Shown: positions 14,453 to 22,749 of the stretch, one piece after another
Position numbering within the stretch: the stretch's first letter is position 1
Layout of the letters: each line of letters starts with the position of its first letter
Virus record (IMG/VR): IMGVR_UViG_3300033148_005636
Span: 1 to 59,357 of that record
Length of the DNA: 59,357 nucleotides
Direction: 5' to 3' (one strand)
Origin: a virus
Notes under the pieces: generated by a model
Seen by the model: only the letters and a program-made list of their open reading frames with translations
What the model was told of the DNA's origin: nothing
Database searches by the model: none
Translations under genes and position numbers: made by a program

Positions 14453-15651
14453 TGCACATCCTCCTCCTCGCAGCCATCGATGCGGAACCGCTCCGCCCCG
14501 TTCCACTTCCGCGGCTCCATCAGCCCCCGCAGGGCCTCAGCGGCGGTGTCGGCCTCGCCATGCCCGAATGGGTCTTCGTCGCGCTCGACAAGGGCCAGCA
14601 GGCGACCGAGGGCCTTCGGGTCCGGGTCGGGGAACAGGACCTCCGTCACCTCGTCCTCGTCAAGGCCCGCGTCCGTCAACACCTCCGCCGCCCGCTGCCG
14701 CTCCACGCTGCGCTTGAGCACGTACTCGCCGTCATAGACGGCTGCCCCGTCACGCTCGACGACGTGGGCCGGCCGCCCGCGATAGGCCACCTTGCCCGCG
14801 GCGCTCACCGGGCCGTGCTCGCGGACCCATGCACTCACCGCATTGCGCAGGCGCTTGAGGTCGGCTTCGTGGGCGACGATGCGGCGCAGGGCGTCCTCAG
14901 CGTCCGCGGTGCAGGTGATCGCCACGCCGGTGCCAGCCGCGTACGGGCACACGTGCGTGTAGTCGCACCATGCACACGCGTGAGGTGAGGGCGTCGCCTC
15001 GAACCGCTTGTTGGCGGCGATGCGTCGCGCAATAGCCACCGCCCAGTCCGGCCGCAGTTCGTCGGGGGCCATCCACCACTCGTGCGTGACCCCGTTGCCG
15101 ATGTAGTGCGCGCGCAGCATCACCTCGGATGCGCCGCTGAACTGCGGCATTCGCAGGAGCGCCCAGCCGTACATCATCAGTTGGGCAGGCGGCTCGTCGG
15201 GGCGGTCCTGCGCCCAACTGGACTTGTAGTCCGTCACGAACAGCCGCCCGTCCGCGGTCGCGTACTCCACCAGGTCCACGCGCCCCTTGAACTTGCCGAG
15301 GCCCTCGGGCAGGTCGGCGGCGACTTCGCGTTCCACGCCCTCGCCGTCCGCCACCACCAGCTCGCGATTGAACTCAACCTGCCGGGCGAATGCGCGGCAG
15401 AGTCTCTCAACTCCGAGCCCGTCGGGGCGGTAGCCGACGGCCTGCTCGTCCGCCCACTCCCAATCGCGCGGCAGGCCCGCCTCAATGCAGTGGCGGCCGT
15501 ACATCTCGGCGAACTCGTGCACGAGCCGCCCGCGGATGCAGGCTTCGCTCTCCTGCCTCTGCTCGCGGTCCACGTAGGCGAAGCGCCATGCCAGCGGGCA
15601 GCGCGCGTAGAGCGACAGGCTGCTGTAGCTCACGTGCGTCGGTTCGGTCAT
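14449..15651 (-). CDS. Cas4/RecB-like PD-(D/E)XK nuclease with Fe-S cysteines (400 aa)
   Basis: ATG at 15651 follows AAGGAGAG. Motifs in order: YSSLSLYARCPLAWRF with Cys18, GRLVHEFAE (His45), GRVDLV (Asp126), VTDYKSS (Asp141, Lys143), QLMMYGW (Gln157), and CAWCDYTHVC (Cys226, 229, 235). One upstream and three downstream Cys are the Cas4/AddB Fe-S arrangement. Likely a 5'-exonuclease that makes ssDNA for recombination. The C-terminal 160 residues are extra compared with Cas4. Confidence 0.85.
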   Translation of the reverse strand: MTEPTHVSYSSLSLYARCPLAWRFAYVDREQRQESEACIRGRLVHEFAEMYGRHCIEAGLPRDWEWADEQAVGYRPDGLGVERLCRAFARQVEFNRELVVADGEGVEREVAADLPEGLGKFKGRVDLVEYATADGRLFVTDYKSSWAQDRPDEPPAQLMMYGWALLRMPQFSGASEVMLRAHYIGNGVTHEWWMAPDELRPDWAVAIARRIAANKRFEATPSPHACAWCDYTHVCPYAAGTGVAITCTADAEDALRRIVAHEADLKRLRNAVSAWVREHGPVSAAGKVAYRGRPAHVVERDGAAVYDGEYVLKRSVERQRAAEVLTDAGLDEDEVTEVLFPDPDPKALGRLLALVERDEDPFGHGEADTAAEALRGLMEPRKWNGAERFRIDGCEEEDVQ

Positions 15652-15670
15652 CGCGGTCTCTCCTTCCCGG

Positions 15671-15811
15671 TTAGCGCCACAGTCTCTGCACTCCCCGCCC
15701 GATGTAGCGGTTGGCTATTCGGGCGGCTGTCCGGCCCGGCCCGCGCGATAGGGCATTCAGCCAACCCAGCAGGCGGGCGAACGCGTAGAGCAGTCTGCGC
15801 AGTCTGTTCAT
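15671..15811 (-). CDS. Small basic amphipathic protein (46 aa)
   Basis: ATG at 15811 overlaps the methyltransferase stop (ATGA) and follows GAGGAGGAG. Arg-rich with a hydrophobic stretch (LLYAFARLLGWLNAL), so a membrane-associated or nucleic-acid binding peptide. No family recognised. Confidence 0.6.
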   Translation of the reverse strand: MNRLRRLLYAFARLLGWLNALSRGPGRTAARIANRYIGRGVQRLWR

Positions 15812-16614
15812 CCTTTCTCCTCCTCGCGTGCGAGCCGATGCGCCTCGGTATCCTGTGCGTTCGGCGGCGCCTCGTCCGCCTGAAACATGGGCTGCTGCTT
15901 CGGCGCTACAATCTCGGCGGGCTCCCATAGCCGCCCCTGCGCTATCTCCTGCTCCAACCGCCGCGCCGCGAGTTCGCAGTACTCCTCGCTGATCTCGATG
16001 CCGACGCCCCGCCGCCCGAGGCGATAAGCGGCCACGAGCGTGGTGCCGGAACCGAGGAAGGGGTCGAACACTTGACCATCGGGTTGACAAGACAGCTCAC
16101 ACAGTTCTGACATGAGACCGATTGGCTTCTGTGTCGGATGATAACGCTCATTCGATGGCACAACGGGCCATTCGCTGAAGTTATGGCGGCAGTGTCCGCC
16201 ATAGTACGCCCCTGCCCGCTTACCCCATACTGCGAGCTCTACTGACGGTAATGGTAACAATTCCCCATTCATTACCGTGGGATTGGGCTTATGCCATATC
16301 CAGTACCGCGTCGAATAGCCCTGATCTTCGAGACCGTTCACGAGGGGAGAAAGCTGTGTCTCGTGACAGAAACTTACGACGGTTCCCGCAACGCACCGTG
16401 CGCACTCCAGTAGGACTGTAGTTGGGTCCCCACAAGTGTCCCACTCGCCATAGTGCAACCGCCGAAGTCCGTTATCCCGTTGGCTGAGGAGATAGGGAAT
16501 GTCCGTCAGGCACAGGTCGAACTCCTCGCCCAGCGCGGGCATTACCTCCAAGCAGTCCCCGTGGTAGATGCGCAGGCCGTGCGTTTCCGACACCCAGTAG
16601 GGCCTAATCGCCAT
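15808..16614 (-). CDS. DNA methyltransferase, beta-class amino type (268 aa)
   Basis: ATG at 16614 follows GAAGGAGG and overlaps the RDF-like gene by 11 bp. Motif IV DIPY (38-41) comes before motif I FDPFLGSGTT (183-192), with HPTQKP between, the beta-class order. DIPY in place of DPPY is an accepted variant. It methylates adenine N6 or cytosine N4 in a short DNA site, probably to avoid restriction. Second methyltransferase of the genome. Confidence 0.85.
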   Translation of the reverse strand: MAIRPYWVSETHGLRIYHGDCLEVMPALGEEFDLCLTDIPYLLSQRDNGLRRLHYGEWDTCGDPTTVLLECARCVAGTVVSFCHETQLSPLVNGLEDQGYSTRYWIWHKPNPTVMNGELLPLPSVELAVWGKRAGAYYGGHCRHNFSEWPVVPSNERYHPTQKPIGLMSELCELSCQPDGQVFDPFLGSGTTLVAAYRLGRRGVGIEISEEYCELAARRLEQEIAQGRLWEPAEIVAPKQQPMFQADEAPPNAQDTEAHRLAREEEKG

Positions 16615-17941
16615 CCCCCACGCCCTCCTTCGGGATGAGCCGCCGCGCCTTCGTCTCGGGCGCGTTCGGGAATGGGTCGTCCTCCTCGTCCCACTCCACG
16701 GGCGGCTCGGCATCCGGCGGCGTCTCGTCCTGCGGCCCGTCGTCCGCCTCCGGCTCCTCGCTGAACTCCGCGTCGGTGGCCTCCCCGTCGCCCTCCAGCG
16801 AGGCAATCTGTCGCACCAGGTCCTCCGGGTCGGCCTCCGCGACGAAGCTGTCAATCGCGGCGTCAGTCCAGCCCGCTTCCGTCGCGACCGCCCGGAACCG
16901 CTCCTCCATGAAGTCGCCAATGCTGGGCTCGCCGCCCGCGGCCAGATCGTGTTCGCCGACGAATGCGTCCGTGTACTCCGCCTCGGTCTCCTCGATTACG
17001 CCATCCAGCATCTTGAGGTGCGACGCCAGTTCGCGTTGCGCCTCCACGCTCTCCCTCAACGCCCGCGCCTTCGCCTCGCCGAGCGCCGGGAGTTCACGCC
17101 ACGGCACCGCAGGCTCAAAGTGCACGACGCCGAGATGCTGCATCCCCATCGGCGTCCTCAGCCTCGGGAACTCCAGCACGAGCTTGAGGGGCAGCCCCGC
17201 GATGACGCCCCCGGCCATGTCGCGGATTTCCTCCCACGACCGCATCAGCCCTGCTGAACTGTACCAGCTCGGCGTGCTGAAGAATGCCCGCGGCGACTCG
17301 TCCTCCACGAACGGGAGCAGCAGCGGCACGACACAGTGGATGCCGCACAGCTTCCGCCCCTCCTCCACGACCTTCTCGCTGGGCCACGCGCCGTAGGCGT
17401 CGCGGTACTCCACGCGCCCCGCGTGGTCCCAGCGCCCTTGAGCGAACGCGCAGGTATGGGGGTCGCACGGGACCTGAACCTTCTCCAGCGGCACGGGATA
17501 GTGGTGCGGTGGCGGCCCCTGTCGCCACCGCGTCCGCGTCGCGGTGCCGACGAAGTATGCTGGGCCAGCGTTCTCCCAGCCGCCCGCCGGCGGGTAGGGA
17601 AGCCCCTGCTGCTCGCAGGTCTCGGGGCTCTTCTGCATCCACCTCCCACAGCGGCACACGTTGCGGTTGTTCGAGCCCCACGCCGCCAGTTCCGTGAAGA
17701 CCGCTCGCTCCAGTTCCTGATACGGGCTGATGACCGGGCACCACTGCGGCTTGTCCGTCCCCGTGATTTCGCACAGCCGGGCCTGGAGGTCCGGGTGCAC
17801 GACCCAGACTTCCTTGGCCCGGTCGTAATAGCGAATCGTGATGTAATCCATAGCCCGCGGCGGGCCGGTCTTCGACTTCCGCTCTCCGATGCTGACCTTC
17901 CACGTCGGCAGCACCGGCCCTCTGCGTCCAGGCAGGGCCAT
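16604..17941 (-). CDS. Recombination-directionality-factor-like (Gp3-like) phage protein (445 aa)
   Basis: ATG at 17941 follows GAGGG. The N-terminus (TWKVSIGERKSKTGPPRAMD, then DKPQWCPVISPYQELE), a Cys-rich middle (CRCGRWMQKSPETCEQQ, CDPHTCAF) and FSTPSWYSS ... GVIAGLPLKLVL match the Gp3-like family. The C-terminal 150 residues are acidic and low-complexity. Family members near serine integrases can act as directionality factors, but no integrase is present here, so a replication/recombination role is more likely. Confidence 0.6.
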   Translation of the reverse strand: MALPGRRGPVLPTWKVSIGERKSKTGPPRAMDYITIRYYDRAKEVWVVHPDLQARLCEITGTDKPQWCPVISPYQELERAVFTELAAWGSNNRNVCRCGRWMQKSPETCEQQGLPYPPAGGWENAGPAYFVGTATRTRWRQGPPPHHYPVPLEKVQVPCDPHTCAFAQGRWDHAGRVEYRDAYGAWPSEKVVEEGRKLCGIHCVVPLLLPFVEDESPRAFFSTPSWYSSAGLMRSWEEIRDMAGGVIAGLPLKLVLEFPRLRTPMGMQHLGVVHFEPAVPWRELPALGEAKARALRESVEAQRELASHLKMLDGVIEETEAEYTDAFVGEHDLAAGGEPSIGDFMEERFRAVATEAGWTDAAIDSFVAEADPEDLVRQIASLEGDGEATDAEFSEEPEADDGPQDETPPDAEPPVEWDEEDDPFPNAPETKARRLIPKEGVGDGD

Positions 17942-17942
17942 A

Positions 17943-18296
17943 TCAGATCACCCTCTCGATGCAGCCGGGCCAATCGCCGTTCGCCCAGCGCTTCGCGATG
18001 GCGACTGCCTCGTCGTCGGGCTTGAGATTCTCGGCCTTACACAGCTCCTCCCGCCAATTCGGCCCGAAGCGGACGCGGCAGAGGGCCTCACCCCACGTCA
18101 GCAGTTCTCCGGCATCGGGCTGGCCCGCCGCTACTCGCGCGTCATGCCGTCCGCGCTCGTGTGGGTACTTATGCTCCATGTAGTCTATCCACCCGCACAC
18201 CAGCCGAGCATTGCTGTGCCGTATGTAGCCATAGTGCCTCGCGAGCAACAGAACGCCCTCCCACCCCTCGGGCACGGTGCTTGCCTTGTTCGGCAT
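17943..18296 (-). CDS. Hypothetical protein (117 aa)
   Basis: ATG at 18296 follows GGGAGAGG. Mostly helical with conserved-looking aromatic residues (GWEGVLLLARHYGYIRHS, WIDYMEHKYPHERG). No family recognised. It precedes the RDF-like gene by 1 bp. Confidence 0.55.
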   Translation of the reverse strand: MPNKASTVPEGWEGVLLLARHYGYIRHSNARLVCGWIDYMEHKYPHERGRHDARVAAGQPDAGELLTWGEALCRVRFGPNWREELCKAENLKPDDEAVAIAKRWANGDWPGCIERVI

Positions 18297-18297
18297 G

Positions 18298-18585
18298 TCA
18301 GTCCTCTCCCTTCTCACTGTCGGGCGCAGACCCCTTCGCGGGCGGCGTCGCGCCCCCCATCTCTGCCGCTATGCGCGCGGCCAACTTGGCCGCGTGCACG
18401 ATCAAGAGCTCCCCCGCCGCGCTCAGGTCGGCGGGTGAGAAGCCGTAGAGCGTTACGACATCGCTATTCGCGCCGTGGATGGTCACCCGACTGTACGGGT
18501 TGTGCAGGTCATCGAGTCCTACCATGATGTCGGCCTCAACCCGCAACCTGTCCTCGCTCCCGTGTGCGTGCATCGACACGTTCAT
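18298..18585 (-). CDS. Hypothetical protein (95 aa)
   Basis: ATG at 18585 has GGAGAG eight bases upstream; ATG at 18591 overlaps the upstream stop but sits too close to that site. Beta-rich first half, then a helix (SAAGELLIVHAAKLAARIAA). Function unknown. Confidence 0.5.
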   Translation of the reverse strand: MNVSMHAHGSEDRLRVEADIMVGLDDLHNPYSRVTIHGANSDVVTLYGFSPADLSAAGELLIVHAAKLAARIAAEMGGATPPAKGSAPDSEKGED

Positions 18586-18587
18586 GT

Positions 18588-18968
18588 TCATCTCTCCTCT
18601 CGCTCCATTATCTCCTTCAGTCTCGCGTCGGCCTCCCGACAAACTGCCTCCGCCGCACGCAGCACATCCTCCGCGAACTCGTCGGCGAAGTCCATCGCCA
18701 CTTCGCGGAGGGCACTATGCAGCCACTCTCGCGCCACGCTCGCATGGTACAACGGGCCCCCGCGCGGCCCCAGCAGCCGATCAAGGCCGCTTTCGAGGTT
18801 GTCGAGCTGCTCGTCGGTAGCACCATCCCCGACCCGCTCCACCACCTCCGCCAGCAGCACCTCCGTGAGCAGCGTCCTCGCCGAGGTGAGCCGGTCAAGC
18901 ATCTCACCCGCATCGCGCAACAGCCGACGCCGGTACTCCTCAACATCCGGGCGCTCATTCATTGCCAC
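18588..18968 (-). CDS. Helical protein (126 aa)
   Basis: GTG at 18968 has AAGGG upstream; ATG at 18962 is an alternative. Nearly all helix with acidic and Arg-rich faces, a possible coiled coil. No family recognised. Confidence 0.55.
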   Translation of the reverse strand: MAMNERPDVEEYRRRLLRDAGEMLDRLTSARTLLTEVLLAEVVERVGDGATDEQLDNLESGLDRLLGPRGGPLYHASVAREWLHSALREVAMDFADEFAEDVLRAAEAVCREADARLKEIMEREER

Positions 18969-19263
18969 ACACCGTCCCTTCCAGCGCTTCCTCTATCAGC
19001 CGCTCGCGCAGGGCCTGTCCGTGGGGCGTCTCCAGCATCAGGTCACGCAGCAGGCCGTCGGCCTTCCGAGACCCGTACCGCTTGCCCCAGAATCGCAGGA
19101 GCGCGGCCACCAACTCCTCAACCCCGACAGAGCCCGCCTGCCGCAGAGCATCCTCCAGGTCGGCGTCGTAGTCCCCGTCGGCGATGGCCGCGTCCACCTT
19201 CTCGATCACCGGCGAGTAATCCGCCGGTTCGCCCGTCTTCCACGCATCGTACTTGCTGGTCAT
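18955..19263 (-). CDS. Hypothetical helical protein (102 aa)
   Basis: ATG at 19263 overlaps the upstream stop (ATGA). Acidic middle, then RFWGKRYGSRKADGLLRDL. No family recognised. Confidence 0.55.
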   Translation of the reverse strand: MTSKYDAWKTGEPADYSPVIEKVDAAIADGDYDADLEDALRQAGSVGVEELVAALLRFWGKRYGSRKADGLLRDLMLETPHGQALRERLIEEALEGTVCGNE

Positions 19264-19580
19264 CGCTCGACCGCCTCTTCGATGAGTCGCGGCTGCGCCA
19301 GTTGGGGGTGCGCCGCATCAAGCGCGTCGATGGTCTCAAGGATGCCGCGCAGCCGAGCCACGAGTTGCGCCCGCGTCTGCCGCGCCTGAGCCTCTGTGCG
19401 GATGATGTAATACCCGCCCTCAGAAGCAGCGCCGATCAGGTATCCGTGGCGGCGCAGTTCGCGCACGGCATCGATGACCTGCCGCCACGGGATGTCCGTC
19501 TTGCGGGCAATGACTTTCGAGCGGACGGGGCCGCGCTCGATACGGAGGACAGCGAGCACGGCGTGTGCATGTCGGGTCAT
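19260..19580 (-). CDS. Winged-helix DNA-binding protein (106 aa)
   Basis: ATG at 19580 follows GGAGG and overlaps the upstream stop (ATGA). HAVLAVLRIERGPVRSKVIA, then WRQVIDAVRELRRHGYLIGA and a beta wing (GGYYIIRT) form a MarR/phage-type winged helix; the C-terminal helix may dimerise. It may regulate early transcription, for example at the twin promoters near 22.1 and 22.6 kb, but no target is shown. Confidence 0.6.
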   Translation of the reverse strand: MTRHAHAVLAVLRIERGPVRSKVIARKTDIPWRQVIDAVRELRRHGYLIGAASEGGYYIIRTEAQARQTRAQLVARLRGILETIDALDAAHPQLAQPRLIEEAVER

Positions 19581-19828
19581 CGCGGCCACCTCCGCTCGCT
19601 GTCCGCGAACCGCGCGTCGGCCCACTCGATGGCGTCGCGCGCAAACGCCCGCGCCAGTTCACTGCATCCGTGCGCGACTTCCCGCGCGCACCACACGATG
19701 CCTCGTCCCACCGCCGCGCAGCAGGCGTAGAAGCGCTCGCAGGCCTCCGGCCACTGCAACTCGATGAACAGCCAGATGACCGCGATCAGGAACCCAACGG
19801 CTCCACAGAGGCTCACTGTCTCAATCAT
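19577..19828 (-). CDS. Small membrane protein (83 aa)
   Basis: ATG at 19828. An N-terminal membrane helix (VSLCGAVGFLIAVIWLFIEL) is followed by an amphipathic cytoplasmic helix rich in Cys and Arg. Host-takeover or superinfection roles are possible but unproven. Confidence 0.6.
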   Translation of the reverse strand: MIETVSLCGAVGFLIAVIWLFIELQWPEACERFYACCAAVGRGIVWCAREVAHGCSELARAFARDAIEWADARFADSERRWPR

Positions 19829-20027
19829 CCCCGCCGCCCCCTCCGCCTGCCTGCGCCCGCGCGCGGTGGAGCAGCTCGTGCTCCTCGATTATCATCCGCA
19901 ACGCCGCCGACTGATTCGGCGGGTTGAACTGCTGTGCCACGCGCCGGATGTACTCCATGTGTCGCGGCTGCAACGAGTATCCCCTCCCGGCGAATCCCCC
20001 ATTGCCCGTCTCCTGCCTGCGCTCCAT
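19821..20027 (-). CDS. Ribbon-helix-helix-like protein (68 aa)
   Basis: ATG at 20027 with GGGAGGAG is preferred to ATG at 20051. GYSLQPRHMEYIRRVAQQF followed by QSAALRMIIEEHELL resembles a CopG/Arc ribbon-helix-helix. A Gly/Asp tail ends the protein. Possible transcriptional regulator. Confidence 0.5.
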   Translation of the reverse strand: MERRQETGNGGFAGRGYSLQPRHMEYIRRVAQQFNPPNQSAALRMIIEEHELLHRARAQAGGGGGGDD

Positions 20028-20051
20028 CTTCACTCCTCCCTTCGTCGCCAT

Positions 20052-20369
20052 TTACGACTGCCGCCACATCGCTTCGTCTGCGTCCGCCTCCCGCCATGCC
20101 GCTACCGCCTTCTCCGCCGCCGCCCTCTTCTCCGTGCGGTTCAGCCCCCTCCAGACCCGCGCCGCCTCGATACTGAAACCATCCCGGAACGCGCTGAGCA
20201 CATTTCGAGGGCTGTAGTCCGCCGCGTCTGCGAGCACGGTCTGCGCCATCTCGTCGAGGTCCTCGACCATCTCTGCCACCGCGCGCTCGGGGTCGCGCGG
20301 GATGAAGAACCCGATGACCTCGTGCGCGAGCACATCCAGCAGCGTCTCAGCCGCCTTTTCATCTGTCAC
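20052..20369 (-). CDS. Hypothetical helical protein (105 aa)
   Basis: GTG at 20369 is eight bases after AAAGGAGG; GTG at 20378 lies within that site. Acidic helical protein, no recognised family. Confidence 0.55.
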   Translation of the reverse strand: MTDEKAAETLLDVLAHEVIGFFIPRDPERAVAEMVEDLDEMAQTVLADAADYSPRNVLSAFRDGFSIEAARVWRGLNRTEKRAAAEKAVAAWREADADEAMWRQS

Positions 20370-20394
20370 GCCGGTCACCTCCTTTCGTTGCGAC

Positions 20395-20640
20395 CTACTC
20401 CGGCCAGCACTCCGGCCACGATTCCATCACGTCCACCCCGTCCTCGGTCACCAGCACGCTCCAGTACTCCTGAGCGTACGGGATGCCCGTCGGCTCATGC
20501 ACGGGCCGGACGATCTCGATCAGGCCCGCCTCCTCCAGTTCGTGGAGGCTCTCCCACGGCCAGACCTCCAGGAAGTGCCTCCCGGCCTCGTCACGCGTCA
20601 CGATCCGCGCCAGGATGTACGCCCGCTCCTCGTCAGTCAT
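20395..20640 (-). CDS. Hypothetical protein, possibly winged helix (81 aa)
   Basis: ATG at 20640 has GGGAGG at spacing 8. LHELEEAGLIEIVRPVH followed by a beta strand (YWSVLVTEDGVDVM) hints at a winged helix. It overlaps the upstream gene by 8 bp. Confidence 0.5.
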   Translation of the reverse strand: MTDEERAYILARIVTRDEAGRHFLEVWPWESLHELEEAGLIEIVRPVHEPTGIPYAQEYWSVLVTEDGVDVMESWPECWPE

Positions 20641-20995
20641 CTCCATCGCCTCCCGTGCCTTCGCTTCGCTCCAGCACAACACTCTCCACGTAGCGCCTGC
20701 CCTGATGCAGGCCGCGCGAATGGAACGTCACCACCGCCTCAATCCCGCAGCCGCGATATGCCCGCATCTCGCGCGGCGCGCCATGATTGTCCCATGGGCG
20801 ATACCCCCCCACCGGCGCAAGCTCCCTAAGCGCGGCCAGCACAAGCTTGTTGCCGCGCGGCGATATAGGGCGGAAGCTACGCCGTGTCGCGTCGGCCACC
20901 CACCGCGTGCCGTCGTACTTTAGCTCCGTCTCGGCGTACCGCCACAGCTTTTCGAGCGCGCCGCCGGGCTTGGGCTTGTCGGCCATATCACTCAT
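20633..20995 (-). CDS. Hypothetical protein (120 aa)
   Basis: ATG at 20995 follows AGGAGG. Basic middle and strand-rich C-terminus (GIEAVVTFHSRG). No family recognised. Confidence 0.5.
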   Translation of the reverse strand: MSDMADKPKPGGALEKLWRYAETELKYDGTRWVADATRRSFRPISPRGNKLVLAALRELAPVGGYRPWDNHGAPREMRAYRGCGIEAVVTFHSRGLHQGRRYVESVVLERSEGTGGDGDD

Positions 20996-21066
20996 CGCAA
21001 TCGCCTCCTGATCCTGCCGTCTGACCGCACGCCACCGGGCACTCGTGAGCGCCCGGTAGCCTGCGG

Positions 21067-21411
21067 TCACAGTCCGTAGCTCAAGGCCTGCTTATATACC
21101 AGACTGCCAACCGCCACGATCTGCGCGCTGTCTATCATCACCACTTCGCCCCAACCCGGCTCCGATGTGTCCAGACCGGTCTGCCGCACGACGATGCTGT
21201 TCGCGTCGATGATGCGCTGAACGCGGCCTGCATGTTCGCGCTCGCCATCGTTGTACCTCTGCCGCCAGACTATCAGGCTTCCTGTCTGGTACTTGTCGGC
21301 GCCGGTCTTTGCCATTGCCGTCGCCTCCCACTCATCGAGATATTGCAGCGCGTCGTGGTCTCCCTCTGCGACTGCTGCCCGGCGATACTCCTCGCGCTCT
21401 GTCTGGGTCAT
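21067..21411 (-). CDS. Hypothetical protein (114 aa)
   Basis: ATG at 21411; its 21-base leader with GGAGGG (21409-21429) is identical to that of the next gene upstream (21716-21736), which suggests copied translation signals. The middle (GSLIVWRQRYNDGERE) and end are strand-rich. No family recognised. Confidence 0.55.
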   Translation of the reverse strand: MTQTEREEYRRAAVAEGDHDALQYLDEWEATAMAKTGADKYQTGSLIVWRQRYNDGEREHAGRVQRIIDANSIVVRQTGLDTSEPGWGEVVMIDSAQIVAVGSLVYKQALSYGL

Positions 21412-21454
21412 CTTCCTCGCCCTCCTGTCAGCCGATCTTCCACTTCAGCCCGCT

Positions 21455-21718
21455 TCACCACCACTCGCAGCCCGCGTTGCATACCTCGATGCCCGCAGCC
21501 ATCCGTTCGTACAGGTCCGCCCACGCCTCTGCTTTGCCGCCCGGCGTATACAGCGCCACCAGTTCGTGCACGCCCTCTACCCAATGATGGCCGGGCGGTG
21601 CCTCGACGAGAATCTCGCCCTGGACCCCGCCAGCGTTCTCCCTCACCGTGGCCCCGAGGTCCTCCGCCATCGCCAGCACGTCCTGCCGTGTCACTCGTCG
21701 CCTCTTCGTCTCGGCCAT
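21455..21718 (-). CDS. Hypothetical protein (87 aa)
   Basis: ATG at 21718 with GGAGGG. Compact alpha/beta protein: a basic helix, then VQGEILVEAPPGHHWVEGV and an aromatic-rich end (AGCEWW). No family recognised. Confidence 0.55.
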   Translation of the reverse strand: MAETKRRRVTRQDVLAMAEDLGATVRENAGGVQGEILVEAPPGHHWVEGVHELVALYTPGGKAEAWADLYERMAAGIEVCNAGCEWW

Positions 21719-21769
21719 CTTCCTCGCCCTCCTGTCTCTGTCGTCGTCCGTGTCCGTCTCCAGCGTAGC

Positions 21770-22090
21770 TTAGCGCGGGCGCACCTTGAGATTCGCGGGA
21801 TGGAAGTACTCCGCGAGGCCCTGCTCCACCAAGGCGTCGAGCATCGCCTGAGCGGCCTCGGGCGTGGGGATGCCGTCGAACTCCTGCTCCCACCACTTGT
21901 GCTCGGGGTTCCAGGTGAAGCCTGCGGCCTTGAGCGCCTCCCGATGCGGGTAGGTGTCGCCCTCGATGCTCATGCGATAGGGCCACTCCGACCTTGTGCC
22001 ATCGAGTTCCAGGCGCTGCCCGGCGTGGCGGCCTATTCGTGCGCGAAGCGTGGGCTGAGCCTGCTCGGTTGTCGGGGTCGTCTCGGTCAT
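21770..22090 (-). CDS. DUF5710-like small protein (106 aa)
   Basis: ATG at 22090 follows GGAGGCGAGAG. YPHREALKAAGFTWNPEHKW followed by WEQEF resembles the DUF5710-type motif (helix, Gly, Trp-rich turn) found in some primase and phage proteins. It is transcribed from the promoter at 22133-22161. Confidence 0.5.
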   Translation of the reverse strand: MTETTPTTEQAQPTLRARIGRHAGQRLELDGTRSEWPYRMSIEGDTYPHREALKAAGFTWNPEHKWWEQEFDGIPTPEAAQAMLDALVEQGLAEYFHPANLKVRPR

Positions 22091-22132
22091 TTCTCTCGCC
22101 TCCTGCGTCTCTCTGTCCCTCGCGCCGAGGAT

Positions 22133-22161
22133 ATTCTACCACAGTGCGCAAGCCCTGTCAA
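22133..22161 (-). promoter_or_regulatory. Early promoter A
   Basis: Minus strand TTGACA (22161-22156), 17-bp spacer, TAGAAT (22138-22133). The sequence through and beyond the -35 (22156-22179) matches promoter B with one mismatch in 24 bases, so both likely share a regulator or UP element. Confidence 0.8.
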
Positions 22162-22196
22162 GCGTTGCGAGCGATTGCCAGGGATTTCCCCGGCGG

Positions 22197-22607
22197 TTAC
22201 CCGACCTTCCACTCTATCTCACTCGCGCGCAGCACCCGGTCCAGCGAGCCGTCGCGCCGGATGTAGATCGTGCCGTCGCTCCAAGCCGCGACCTCCCAGC
22301 CGCGACCGAGGCTGATCTGCGTCGCGCTGCCCGGCAACTGCCGCCCGATCCGGGCCAGCACCAGGCTCCACTCGTCGGGACTCAGGTAGAGCCGCTCGCC
22401 GCTGCCGGTGGTGATGATCGCCCAGACCGGCGTGATGTGCGTGTAGAACTCGTCGAGGCTGGCGGTGGTGCTGAACGTCCAGCCCAACCGCGCCGCTGCG
22501 ACCCGCGCCTCGCGCAGGCTCCACGGCGTCTCCTGGAGGTTGATGCTGCCGAGGTTCTGCATGACCGCGTATCGCCGGGTCGCCTGGATTTGCTCGGTCG
22601 TCAGCAT
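22197..22607 (-). CDS. Hypothetical protein (136 aa)
   Basis: ATG at 22607 follows GGAGGCGAGAG. Alpha/beta protein with two regular strand blocks (PVWAIITTGSGERLYLS, SDGTIYIRRDGS). First gene after promoter B. No family recognised. Confidence 0.55.
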   Translation of the reverse strand: MLTTEQIQATRRYAVMQNLGSINLQETPWSLREARVAAARLGWTFSTTASLDEFYTHITPVWAIITTGSGERLYLSPDEWSLVLARIGRQLPGSATQISLGRGWEVAAWSDGTIYIRRDGSLDRVLRASEIEWKVG

Positions 22608-22643
22608 CTCTCTCGCCTCCTGCGCGTGCCTCGTGTCGAGGGT

Positions 22644-22672
22644 ATTCTATCACGGCGCGCAATCGATGTCAA
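22644..22672 (-). promoter_or_regulatory. Early promoter B
   Basis: Minus strand TTGACA (22672-22667), 17-bp spacer, TAGAAT (22649-22644), with the same upstream box (22667-22690) as promoter A. Confidence 0.8.
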
Positions 22673-22749
22673 GCGTTGAGAGCGATTGCCGGCAGATTTT
22701 TTTTCGAGGGCGGGCAGGGGCGCGCGGGGGGGGGCGGGAGGAAACAGCG

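Noticed and set aside
22690-22710. Run of T on the plus strand as a terminator
   Set aside because: No plus-strand gene leads to it and no hairpin directly precedes it in that direction.
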